Shown here piece by piece: positions 1 to 7,452 of a stretch of 64,000 bases of DNA. The stretch comes from JAVKFY01 sp040223615. Its GTDB lineage: Bacteria; Pseudomonadota; Alphaproteobacteria; GCA-2731375. The position numbers were made by a program, and so were the translations under genes. The number at the start of each line of letters is the position of its first letter. The stretch's first letter is position 1. Under the pieces are notes generated by a model. That model searched no databases. It was not told the DNA's origin and saw nothing but the letters and a program-made list of their open reading frames with translations. The stretch is taken from the NCBI GenBank assembly GCA_040223615.1, contig JAVKFY010000056.1, positions 1 through 64,000 on the forward strand. Reading direction: 5' to 3'.

Positions 1-129
1 CTCCGTCTGGCCCAGCACCGGAACATCGACGACATCTCGCACCGCATCGGCACGCTCGTCAGCGGCTTCAAGCCGGACGAATGCGCAAACTATCTCGTCA
101 ATGCCGGTTACGCTTCAGTCAAAACATGA
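1..129 (+). CDS. IS630-family transposase, C-terminal end (cut by window edge)
   Basis: An open frame runs in from the left edge and stops at 127-129. It encodes about 42 residues ending ECANYLVNAGYASVKT. This matches the usual C-terminus of IS630-family DDE transposases, where a conserved ECANY-x-x-NAGY motif closes the protein. The catalytic core would lie to the left of the window, so activity cannot be judged. I could not identify a terminal inverted repeat after the stop. The TauD/TfdA remnant just downstream suggests that this junction has been disrupted. The family call rests only on the tail motif. Confidence 0.65.
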   Translation, partial: LRLAQHRNIDDISHRIGTLVSGFKPDECANYLVNAGYASVKT

Positions 130-157
130 AACGCTCTAGACGGCAGGTTGCCAAGAG

Positions 158-180
158 ATGCCCGGGTCGAGCCCGGGCAT
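158..180. repeat. Hairpin repeat, ATGCCCGG family
   Basis: This is a perfect inverted repeat with 9-base arms (ATGCCCGGG and its complement) around a 5-base loop. The same design recurs at 18939-18961, 18995-19017 and 19126-19148, and in a longer nested form at 49081-49164. It is probably a dispersed REP-like element. It lies between the transposase end and the TauD remnant. Confidence 0.7.
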
Positions 181-210
181 GCCGAGCCGAGGACGCTGTC
201 GGGCCACCGG

Positions 211-336
211 CCGGAATTCATCTGTCGGTTCGACTGGCGGCCGGGCTCGATCGCGTTGCGGGACAACCGCTGCACCAAGCACATCGCACTCAACGGCGTG
301 CCGCACTTTTCGCGCGCCGGCGCGCGGGTGCTTTGA
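211..336 (+). pseudogene. Remnant of a TauD/TfdA-family dioxygenase (C-terminal fragment)
   Basis: In the frame stopping at 334-336 the translation contains EFICRFDWRPGSIALRDNRC followed by TKHIALN. This resembles the strand carrying the distal iron-ligand histidine in taurine/alpha-ketoglutarate dioxygenases, whose usual form is F-x-W-x-PGS-x-A-x-WDNR-x-TQH-x-A. Nothing upstream in this frame looks like the rest of the enzyme, including the HxD motif. The homology ends soon after the histidine, and the following arginine-bearing strand is missing. It is therefore a decayed fragment, probably left by an insertion or deletion linked to the adjacent IS630 element. It is unlikely to be expressed as a functional protein. 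Confidence 0.6.
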
Positions 337-344
337 CGCCGTGG

Positions 345-980
345 CTACTCCGCCGGGCGCTGCGCCTTCAGTTCCTCGACTTTCGCCTTCAGTTCGTCGA
401 TCAGGCCGCCGACGTCGCCACCGTGGCTGGCGACAACGGAGGTGAACTCGGAGCGCTGGGTGAGCAGCAAGCTGATGCCCTCGACGATCACGTCGATGAT
501 CTTCGGCGCGCCCTCGACCTGACGCACCCGCCACTGCACCTCGACCAGGCCATGGACCGGTGAATCGATCACGGTGTTGACGATGGTGCCCTTGCCGCGG
601 TCGTCACGCTCGCCGACCACCTGCATGCGTTCGCCGGAGTACTCGCCGAAACGAGCGGCGATCGAGTTCACCACATACTCGCGGAATACCGCCTGATAGG
701 CGTCGCGCTGTTCCGGCGAGGCGGTGCGCCAGTAGCGGCCGAGCACGAACCGGCCGACGAGGTCGACCGCGAATGCCTCCTGCAGCACCTCGCGGACGCG
801 TCGCTCGCGGTCATAGTCGCTCAGGCTCGAATCGGTCAGCAGGCCGATGGTCGCCGAACCCACCTGCTCGACCAGCGCCGACGGTTTGGATCGATCCGCT
901 GCGGCGACCGAATCGGTGATCGGGGCGAAGCTCAGCCCGATCCAGGTCAGCAGCAGAAAGGTGATGCGCGCGAAGGTCTT
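345..980 (-). CDS. mlaC: MlaC-like periplasmic phospholipid-binding protein
   Basis: This is a periplasmic lipid shuttle of the MlaC/Ttg2D family, which carries phospholipid between the outer-membrane MlaA complex and the inner-membrane MlaFEDB transporter. A hydrophobic signal segment (TFLLLTWIGLSFAP) is followed by a typical body including VLGRYWRTASPEQRDAY and GLVEVQWRVR, and a helical C-terminus rich in Glu and Lys. It lies directly behind mlaA, as in many proteobacteria. The odd point is the start: between the mlaA stop and the signal peptide this frame has no ATG, GTG or TTG. The given 5' limit (the Lys codon beginning KTFARITF) is therefore arbitrary. In-frame ATGs exist only well inside mlaA, for example at 1070. 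No mlaD, mlaE or mlaF is in the window. Confidence 0.8.
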   Translation of the reverse strand, partial: KTFARITFLLLTWIGLSFAPITDSVAAADRSKPSALVEQVGSATIGLLTDSSLSDYDRERRVREVLQEAFAVDLVGRFVLGRYWRTASPEQRDAYQAVFREYVVNSIAARFGEYSGERMQVVGERDDRGKGTIVNTVIDSPVHGLVEVQWRVRQVEGAPKIIDVIVEGISLLLTQRSEFTSVVASHGGDVGGLIDELKAKVEELKAQRPAE

Positions 981-1830
981 AGTCGCGCACCAGGAAGGAC
1001 AACGTTTCCTTGCCGTCGTCGTTCTCGAAGTTGATGTCGATATCGGGCGGCGTGCTGTTCGCAAGCTCATCCTCGCCATTGCGGATTTCGGCATTTCGAC
1101 GCTGCCGGTAGAGGCTGCGCACCGTGGCGTAGAAGTCAATCGATGTGCGTTCGATCTCATCGATGGTCTCAATGTTACGCGAGCGGAAATCGACAGCGCC
1201 GAGGCCGCGTCGGGTCGCCGAGAACGCGAGGCGCGCGTCGGGGTCGATGATGTAGGTAAACGGATCGATGAAGGTATCAACCACCATGCCAACGGCGTCG
1301 CGCGCCGACGACGGGCCGATCAGGGGCAAAACCAGGTAAAATCCCTCGCCGGCGCCCCAGACGCCCAGGGTCTGGCCGAAATCTTCGTCGTGATAGGGGA
1401 TGCCGCCGGAGCCCGGGCCTTCCTTGTCGCCGGTGGCGACGTCGCCGATGCCGCCGAAGCCGGCCAGCGTGTTGGCGACGAAGCGGCCGCCGGTCTGGGC
1501 GGCCCGGTCAGGCTCGACCTGAAGCAAATCGTTGGCGAAAACCACCGGCGACTTCATGTTGCGCAGCACGTTGCGCACGCTGTTGCGCACGCCGATCGGC
1601 AGGCCCTCGCGATACATCACCGCAAGGGGGCGCAGCAGCAACGCGTCCAGGTCGCGATTGACCTGGAAGAAGTAGCGGTTCATCGGCTCGAAGGGATCGT
1701 TGGCTTCGTCGTAGGCGGCCATCGCCGCCTCGTCATTCGCCGGTGGCGGCGTCGCGCAGGCGGCGGCCAGGGCCGCCACGGCACCAACCAGCGCCAACCG
1801 GCCAAATCGAAACGCAACACTTCCCGCCAT
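979..1830 (-). CDS. mlaA: MlaA/VacJ-family outer-membrane lipoprotein
   Basis: This lipoprotein extracts misplaced phospholipid from the outer leaflet of the outer membrane and passes it to MlaC. The 283-residue protein starts at the ATG at 1828-1830. That start gives an ideal lipoprotein signal with the lipobox LAAAC and acylated Cys25. The family signature NDPFEPMNRYFFQVNRD follows, and the body contains GFGGIGDVATG and the RRGLGAVDFRSR region near the end. Longer frames to the right only overlap the promoter region of the methionine operon. The stop lies at the very start of the mlaC frame, so the two are probably co-transcribed. Length and motifs are normal for the family. Confidence 0.92.
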   Translation of the reverse strand: MAGSVAFRFGRLALVGAVAALAAACATPPPANDEAAMAAYDEANDPFEPMNRYFFQVNRDLDALLLRPLAVMYREGLPIGVRNSVRNVLRNMKSPVVFANDLLQVEPDRAAQTGGRFVANTLAGFGGIGDVATGDKEGPGSGGIPYHDEDFGQTLGVWGAGEGFYLVLPLIGPSSARDAVGMVVDTFIDPFTYIIDPDARLAFSATRRGLGAVDFRSRNIETIDEIERTSIDFYATVRSLYRQRRNAEIRNGEDELANSTPPDIDINFENDDGKETLSFLVRD

Positions 1831-2125
1831 CGTCAGACTCCAAGCCTCGCCGTGCGCCGGCCGTGCGGTCGTCATGCCCGCCATCTCCCCTCGCCCGCCT
1901 CCACGGCGCAATCTGCCCGCGCCCTGCGACGCGAACCGGATCAAGGTGTTGGTAGCATAATTGAGGGTCTCGTGACTATCCGAGCGACACTGAATTGTGT
2001 GGATTGTGCCACGACTGTTGCGCATCTGCCGCCCACGATTCATCTGCCCACTCTTGCCCACGATTTTGCTTGCTGTGCTAAAGATATAAAGATATGTACA
2101 TGTCAGTTGATCAAGGAGCCGCCCC
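1831..2125. promoter_or_regulatory. Divergent intergenic region between mlaA and the methionine operon
   Basis: This non-coding stretch separates two divergently transcribed units and must hold both promoters. It turns markedly AT-richer towards the right, from about 1950 and especially 2060-2105, in an otherwise GC-rich window. A Shine-Dalgarno AAGGAG at 2114-2119 precedes the GTG start at 2126. A tandem repeat at 2080-2095 is listed separately. Confidence 0.6.
2080..2095 (+). promoter_or_regulatory. Tandem AAAGATAT repeat, candidate operator of the methionine operon
   Basis: Two perfect, directly adjacent copies of AAAGATAT lie about 30 bases ahead of the regulator gene's start codon. They sit within the only AT-rich block of the region. 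Position and form fit an autoregulatory ArsR-type operator or promoter element. The link to the regulator is inference; the repeat itself is seen directly. Confidence 0.45.
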
Positions 2126-3097
2126 GTGGAATCGCTGCTCGCCGGCCTGCGCGCCGCCGCCGAACCGACCCGATTGCGCCTGCTGGCGCTGTGCGCGCAT
2201 TCCGAACTCACGGTGACCGACCTGACCCATATCCTGCGGCAATCGCAGCCGCGGATTTCCCGACATCTGAAACTTCTATGCGAAGCGGGGTTACTGGAAC
2301 GTAACCGCGAGGGCACGCGCGCCTTTTTCCGCCTCGCCTCGACCGGTACCGGCGCGGCTCTGGTACGCACCTTGATCGACCTGATTCCCGAGCACGACGC
2401 CGGCCTGGCCCGCGATCTGGAGCGCCTGGAGTCGATTCGCGAGGCACGCCAACGCGCGGCGACCGACTATTTTCGCGCCAACGCGGAACGCTGGGACGAA
2501 ATCCGCTCGCTCTACGTGCCCGAGGCGGAAGTCGAGCAGGGGCTCCGCGACGTCCTGGGCAACGGACCGTTCGACCTGCTGCTCGACATCGGCACCGGCA
2601 CCGGCCGGATCTTGCAGGTGTTCGGGCCGGCGGCACGGCAAGGCATCGGCATCGACCTGTCGCAGGACATGTTGAGCATCGCCCGCGCCCGCCTGGACCA
2701 GGCCGACATGCGCCACTGTCAGGTGCGTCAAGGCGACATGTACGACCTGGCCCTGCCAGCCGCGACGGCCGACGCCGCGGTGCTGCACATGGTGCTGCAT
2801 TATGCCCTGGAGCCGGCCGCCGCCGTCGCCGAGGCCGCCCGGGTGCTGCGTCCCGGCGGGCGTCTGGCGATCGTTGATTTCGCCGAGCACGAACAGGATT
2901 TCCTGCGCCGCGAGCACCAGCACCACTGGCTCGGCTTCGATCCGGCGCAGGTGGCGCAGTGGTGCATCGCTGCCGGATTGGAATGCGGCCAGCCGGTGCG
3001 CCTGGCCGGCGGCGCGCTCACCGTCCTGATCTGGCCGGCGCGGCGACCGGCGCGGTCCGCGCTCACGCAAACCAACGACCAGGGTGAGACGGTATGA
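2126..3097 (+). CDS. ArsR-family regulator fused to a SAM-dependent methyltransferase (SahR-like)
   Basis: This 323-residue protein has two domains. Residues 1-90 form a winged-helix ArsR domain (AEPTRLRLLALC and QSQPRISRHLKLLCEAGLL). Residues 130-300 form a class I methyltransferase fold with the SAM motif LDIGTGTGRIL and motif ARVLRPGGRLAIVDF. No clear metal-sensing cysteine cluster is seen, so it probably senses a methyl-cycle metabolite such as SAM or S-adenosylhomocysteine. The start is GTG at 2126, preceded by AAGGAG. Its stop overlaps the metF ATG by four bases, so it is translationally coupled to metF and metH. Related fusions beside methionine genes are described as SahR-type regulators. 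Ligand and activity here are inference. Confidence 0.85.
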   Translation: MESLLAGLRAAAEPTRLRLLALCAHSELTVTDLTHILRQSQPRISRHLKLLCEAGLLERNREGTRAFFRLASTGTGAALVRTLIDLIPEHDAGLARDLERLESIREARQRAATDYFRANAERWDEIRSLYVPEAEVEQGLRDVLGNGPFDLLLDIGTGTGRILQVFGPAARQGIGIDLSQDMLSIARARLDQADMRHCQVRQGDMYDLALPAATADAAVLHMVLHYALEPAAAVAEAARVLRPGGRLAIVDFAEHEQDFLRREHQHHWLGFDPAQVAQWCIAAGLECGQPVRLAGGALTVLIWPARRPARSALTQTNDQGETV

Positions 3098-3954
3098 GTA
3101 CGCCGCAGGTTTCCTTCGAGTTCTTCCCGCCGAAGACAGAAGCGCTGCAGGAGAGCCTGTGGCGCTCGGTCGACCGGTTGGCGCCGCTGGCCCCGGCCTT
3201 CGTGTCGGTGACCTACGGCGCCGGCGGCAGCACCCGGGAGCGCACGCACGACACCGTGGTCCGGCTGGTCAGCCAGTGGAAGCTGCCGACCGCCGCGCAC
3301 CTGACCTGCGTCGGTGCCAGCAAGGCGGACGTCGACGCGGTGGCGCGGCATTACTGGGACGCCGGCGTGCGGCACATCGTGGCCTTGCGCGGCGATCCGG
3401 CGGAGGTCGGCGGCCGGTTCGAGCCGCATCCCGACGGCTACGCCAACGCGGCGGAACTGGTCGGCGGCCTGCAGCGCATCGCGGATTTCGAGATCTCGGT
3501 CGCGGCCTATCCGGAGCGGCATCCGGATTCACCCGACGATGCCGCCGACCTGGACAACCTGAAACGAAAGCTAGACGCCGGCGCCAGCCGCGCCATCACC
3601 CAGTTCTTCTTCGACGCCGAGCTGTTCCTGCGCTTTCGCGACAAGGCGGCGAAGGCCGGGATCGATGCGCCGCTGGTGCCCGGCATCCTGCCGGTGACCA
3701 ACTTCAAGCAGGTCGCGAGCTTCGCCGGACGCTGCGGCGCGGCGGTGCCGGACTGGCTGGCGACGCGGTTCGAAGGGCTGGACGACGACCCGGAGACCCG
3801 AGCCCTGATCGCCTCGGCCGTGGCGGTCGAGCAATGTCTGACCCTGGCCGACGCGGGCGTCGAGCAGTTCCACTTCTATACGCTTAACCGATCGGCGCTG
3901 GCCTACGCGATTTGCCACGCGCTCGGCCTGCGGCCAGCGGAGAAATCGGCATGA
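3094..3954 (+). CDS. metF: 5,10-methylenetetrahydrofolate reductase
   Basis: This flavoenzyme reduces 5,10-methylene-THF to 5-methyl-THF, the methyl donor for MetH in the cytoplasm. The 286-residue length is typical of bacterial MetF. Family features include the N-terminal FEFFPPKT, the TYGAGGSTRERT loop, LTCVGAS, the flavin-region ALRGDP, the catalytic-region AITQFFFDAELFLRF and the C-terminal HFYTLNRS. It overlaps the regulator upstream and metH downstream by ATGA junctions, forming a dedicated methionine-methylation operon. Confidence 0.95.
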   Translation: MSTPQVSFEFFPPKTEALQESLWRSVDRLAPLAPAFVSVTYGAGGSTRERTHDTVVRLVSQWKLPTAAHLTCVGASKADVDAVARHYWDAGVRHIVALRGDPAEVGGRFEPHPDGYANAAELVGGLQRIADFEISVAAYPERHPDSPDDAADLDNLKRKLDAGASRAITQFFFDAELFLRFRDKAAKAGIDAPLVPGILPVTNFKQVASFAGRCGAAVPDWLATRFEGLDDDPETRALIASAVAVEQCLTLADAGVEQFHFYTLNRSALAYAICHALGLRPAEKSA

Positions 3955-6900
3955 GCGCGTTTCTCGAGGCGCTGAAACGGCGCGTGCTGCTGTGCGACGG
4001 CGGCATGGGCGCGCGGGTGCAGTCGATGGCGCAGCTCGATCTGGACGACGACTTCCAGGGCCAGGAGAACTGCACCGAGGTGCTGAACCTGTCGCGGCCC
4101 GACGTCATCGTCGACATCCACCGCGGGCACATCGCCGCCGGGGCCGACGTGATCCAGACCAACACCTTCGGCGCCTCGCCGATCACGCTGGCGGAATTCG
4201 ACCTGGGCGCCAAGGCGCGAGAGATCAGCCGCGTCGCCGCGGAACTGGCGCGCGACGCCATCGCCGGCGCCGCCAAGGACGGGCGTGAGCGCTTCGTGCT
4301 CGGCTCGATCGGCCCCGGCACCAAACTGCCGAGCCTGGGCCAGATCGACTATGACAGCCTGGAACAGGCGCTGAGCATCCAGGCCGCCGGGCTGGTCGAG
4401 GGCGGGGTCGACGCGATCCTGGTCGAGACCGTGCAGGACATGCTGCAGATGCGCGCGGCGGTGAATGGCGCGCGGCTGGCCATGAACGAAGTCGGCCGCG
4501 ACATCCCGGTCATGGTGCAGGTCACGGTGGAGACCACCGGTACCTTGCTGGTCGGCGCCGACATCGCCGCCGCCGCGACCACGGCGCACGCGCTGCAGGT
4601 CGACGGCTTCGGGCTGAACTGCGCCACCGGTCCGCAGGAAATGGCCGAGCACGTGCGCTGGATCGCCGAACACTGGGACGGGCCGGTCTCGGTGCAGCCC
4701 AATGCCGGCCTGCCGGAGCTGGTCGATGGCGAGACCCGCTATCCGCTGCAAGCCGACGAGATGGCCGGCTGGCTGCGCCGCTTCGTGTCGGAGGACGGCG
4801 TCGCCATGATCGGCGGCTGCTGTGGCACCGACGACGTGCACATCGCGGCGCTGGACAAGATACTGCGCGAACTTGGGCGGGGCGACCCGCGCCCGGCGCC
4901 GAAGGCACGGACGCCGGAGTGGGTGCCGTCGATCGCCTCGCTCTACTCGGCGGTGCCGTACCGCCAGGAGAACGCCTATCTGTCGATCGGCGAGCGCTGC
5001 AACGCCAACGGCTCGAAGAAATTCCGCGAGGCGCAGGCCGAGCAGAACTGGGACGCCTGCGTCGCCATCGGCCGCGAGCAAGCCAAGGAAGGCAGCCACG
5101 CGCTGGACCTGTGCACCGCCTTCGTCGGCCGCGACGAGATCGCCGACATGACGGCGATGGTGCCGCGCCTGGCCAGCGCCGCCGACGCCCCGCTGGTGAT
5201 CGATTCCACCGAGCTGCCGGTGCTGGAGCAGGCGCTGAAGCGCTATCCCGGCAAGGGCGTGCTGAACTCGATCAACTTCGAGGACGGCGAGGCGCCGGCC
5301 GACGCGCGGCTGGCCCTGGCGCGCAGGCACGGCGCGGCGGTGGTGGCGCTGACCATCGACGAAGACGGCATGGCGAAGACCGTCGAGCAGAAGCTGGCGA
5401 TCGCCAAGCGGCTCTACGACATCGCGGTGAACCGGCACGGGCTGGCGCCGGAAGACCTGCTGATCGACCCGCTGACCTTCACCATCGCCACCGGCAACGA
5501 GGACGACCGCAAGCTCGGCCTGTGGACGCTGGACGGCATCGAGGCGATCGCCAAGGCGCTGCCGCGCTGCCAGATCATCCTGGGGCTGTCGAACATCTCC
5601 TTCGGCCTGAACCCGGCGGCACGGCACGTGCTGAACTCGGTCTATCTCGACCACGCGCTGAAGCGCGGCATGACCGGCGCCATCGTGCACCTCTCCAAGA
5701 TCATGCCGCTGCACCAGATCGCCGACGAAGAGGTGAAGGTCGCGGAAGACCTGATCTTCGACCGCCGCGCCGAGGGCTACGACCCGCTGCAGGCCTTCAT
5801 GGCGCTGTTCGCCGACCGGAAAACGGCAAAGGTCGAACGCGAGCTGCCGGCCAACGTCGAGGACCGCCTCAAGCAACGCATCATCGACGGCGACCGCCAG
5901 GGTCTCGCGCAAGACCTGGACGAGGCGCTGGGCACCTATCCGGCGCTGGACATCATCAACACCTTCCTGCTCGACGGCATGAAGGTGGTCGGCGAGCTGT
6001 TCGGCGCCGGCAAGATGCAACTGCCCTTCGTGCTGCAGTCGGCGGAGACGATGAAGGCCGCCGTCGCCCACCTGGAACCGCACATGGAGCGGACCGAGGG
6101 CCAGGAGAAAGGTGTCGTCGTGCTGGCCACGGTGAAGGGCGACGTGCACGACATCGGCAAGAATCTGGTCGATATCATCCTCACCAACAACGGCTACAAG
6201 GTGGTCAATCTCGGCATCAAGCAACCGATCGCCGAGATCATCGCCGCCGCGCGCCAGCACAAGGCCAACGCCATCGGCATGAGCGGGCTGCTGGTGAAGT
6301 CGACCGCGATCATGCGCGAGAACCTGGAAGAAATGAGCCGGGAGAAGCTCGACGTGCCGGTGCTGCTCGGCGGCGCGGCGCTGACCCGGCGCTATGTCGA
6401 GGAGGACTGCCGGTCGGCCTATGCCGCCGGGCGGGTGGCCTACGCGCGCGACGCGTTCGACGGGCTGGCGATGATGGACCACGTGGTCGGCGGCACGTTC
6501 GACGACTACATCGAGCGGCGCGTGGTCGCGAACCAGAACAAGCCGGTGAACAAGACGCGCAAGCTGGGCGAGCCGACCCTGCTGCCGCGGCCGATGGAGG
6601 TGGAGGAAATCCGCGTCCGGCGCGAGGAACTGGCGCGCGGCGTCGAGGTGCCGCCGCCGCCCTTCTGGGGCAGCCGGCTGATCGAGAAGGTGCCGCTGCA
6701 GGCGCTGGTGCCGTACCTGAACGAGCGCATGCTGTTCCAGTTCCACTGGGGCTACCGCAAGCAGGGGCGCAGCCTGGACGACTACATGGCCTGGACCCGC
6801 AAGGAGCTGCGGCCGATCCTCACCGACCTGCTGCACCGCTGCCACCGCGAGGAGATTCTCCAGCCGCAGGCGGTCTACGGCTACTACCCGGCGGCCTCGG

Positions 6901-7439
6901 ACGGCGACGCGCTGGTGCTGTTCAATCCCGATGGCCAGGGCGAGCTGGCGCGCTTCGCGCTGCCGCGCCAGGCGCGCTCGGGCGGGCTGTGCGTCGCCGA
7001 TTTCTTCCGTGACGTGTCCAGCAACGAGCGCGACGTGATCGGCCTGCAAGCGGTCACCGTGGGCCAGCGCGCCTCGGACGTGGCGCGGCAGTGGTTCGAG
7101 GAGGACCACTACCAGGACTATCTCTACCTGCACGGCCTCGGCGTCGAGATGGCCGAGGCGATGGCCGAGTACGTGCACAAGCGCATCCGCGCCGAGCTCG
7201 GCTTCGGGCACGAGGACGCGCGCGAGCGCGACAAGCTGCTGTCGCAGGGTTACCGGGGCTCGCGCTACTCCTTCGGCTACCCCGCCTGCCCCAACTTGGC
7301 CGACCAGGCGCCGCTGCTGTCGATGCTGGGCGCAGAACGCATCGGCCTGCAACTGGCGGAGGAGTTCCAGCTGCATCCGGAAGCCTCGACCTCGGCGATC
7401 GTCGTGCACCACCCGCAGGCGAAGTATTTCTCGGTATAG
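3951..7439 (+). CDS. metH: Cobalamin-dependent methionine synthase, full length
   Basis: This enzyme transfers the methyl group from 5-methyl-THF through cobalamin to homocysteine, giving methionine. The 1162-residue chain holds all modules. The homocysteine domain (about 1-330) has zinc cysteines in GLNCATGP near residue 223 and GGCCGTDD near 289. A pterin domain follows, starting around SIGERCNANGS (residue 344). The cobalamin domain has the axial-ligand motif DVHDIGKNL near 730. The C-terminal reactivation domain contains RGSRYSFGYPACP near 1101. The ATG at 3951 is chosen because it overlaps the metF stop and matches the family N-terminus; a longer frame begins inside metF. No separate reactivation protein is needed. 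Confidence 0.97.
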   Translation: MSAFLEALKRRVLLCDGGMGARVQSMAQLDLDDDFQGQENCTEVLNLSRPDVIVDIHRGHIAAGADVIQTNTFGASPITLAEFDLGAKAREISRVAAELARDAIAGAAKDGRERFVLGSIGPGTKLPSLGQIDYDSLEQALSIQAAGLVEGGVDAILVETVQDMLQMRAAVNGARLAMNEVGRDIPVMVQVTVETTGTLLVGADIAAAATTAHALQVDGFGLNCATGPQEMAEHVRWIAEHWDGPVSVQPNAGLPELVDGETRYPLQADEMAGWLRRFVSEDGVAMIGGCCGTDDVHIAALDKILRELGRGDPRPAPKARTPEWVPSIASLYSAVPYRQENAYLSIGERCNANGSKKFREAQAEQNWDACVAIGREQAKEGSHALDLCTAFVGRDEIADMTAMVPRLASAADAPLVIDSTELPVLEQALKRYPGKGVLNSINFEDGEAPADARLALARRHGAAVVALTIDEDGMAKTVEQKLAIAKRLYDIAVNRHGLAPEDLLIDPLTFTIATGNEDDRKLGLWTLDGIEAIAKALPRCQIILGLSNISFGLNPAARHVLNSVYLDHALKRGMTGAIVHLSKIMPLHQIADEEVKVAEDLIFDRRAEGYDPLQAFMALFADRKTAKVERELPANVEDRLKQRIIDGDRQGLAQDLDEALGTYPALDIINTFLLDGMKVVGELFGAGKMQLPFVLQSAETMKAAVAHLEPHMERTEGQEKGVVVLATVKGDVHDIGKNLVDIILTNNGYKVVNLGIKQPIAEIIAAARQHKANAIGMSGLLVKSTAIMRENLEEMSREKLDVPVLLGGAALTRRYVEEDCRSAYAAGRVAYARDAFDGLAMMDHVVGGTFDDYIERRVVANQNKPVNKTRKLGEPTLLPRPMEVEEIRVRREELARGVEVPPPPFWGSRLIEKVPLQALVPYLNERMLFQFHWGYRKQGRSLDDYMAWTRKELRPILTDLLHRCHREEILQPQAVYGYYPAASDGDALVLFNPDGQGELARFALPRQARSGGLCVADFFRDVSSNERDVIGLQAVTVGQRASDVARQWFEEDHYQDYLYLHGLGVEMAEAMAEYVHKRIRAELGFGHEDARERDKLLSQGYRGSRYSFGYPACPNLADQAPLLSMLGAERIGLQLAEEFQLHPEASTSAIVVHHPQAKYFSV

Positions 7440-7452
7440 CCAAACCGAGGGT

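Noticed and set aside
3903..7412. Very long open frame antisense to metH
   Set aside because: It mirrors the codon bias of GC-rich metH; its translation is Arg/His/Gln-rich with no known domain, while metH is complete and unmistakable.
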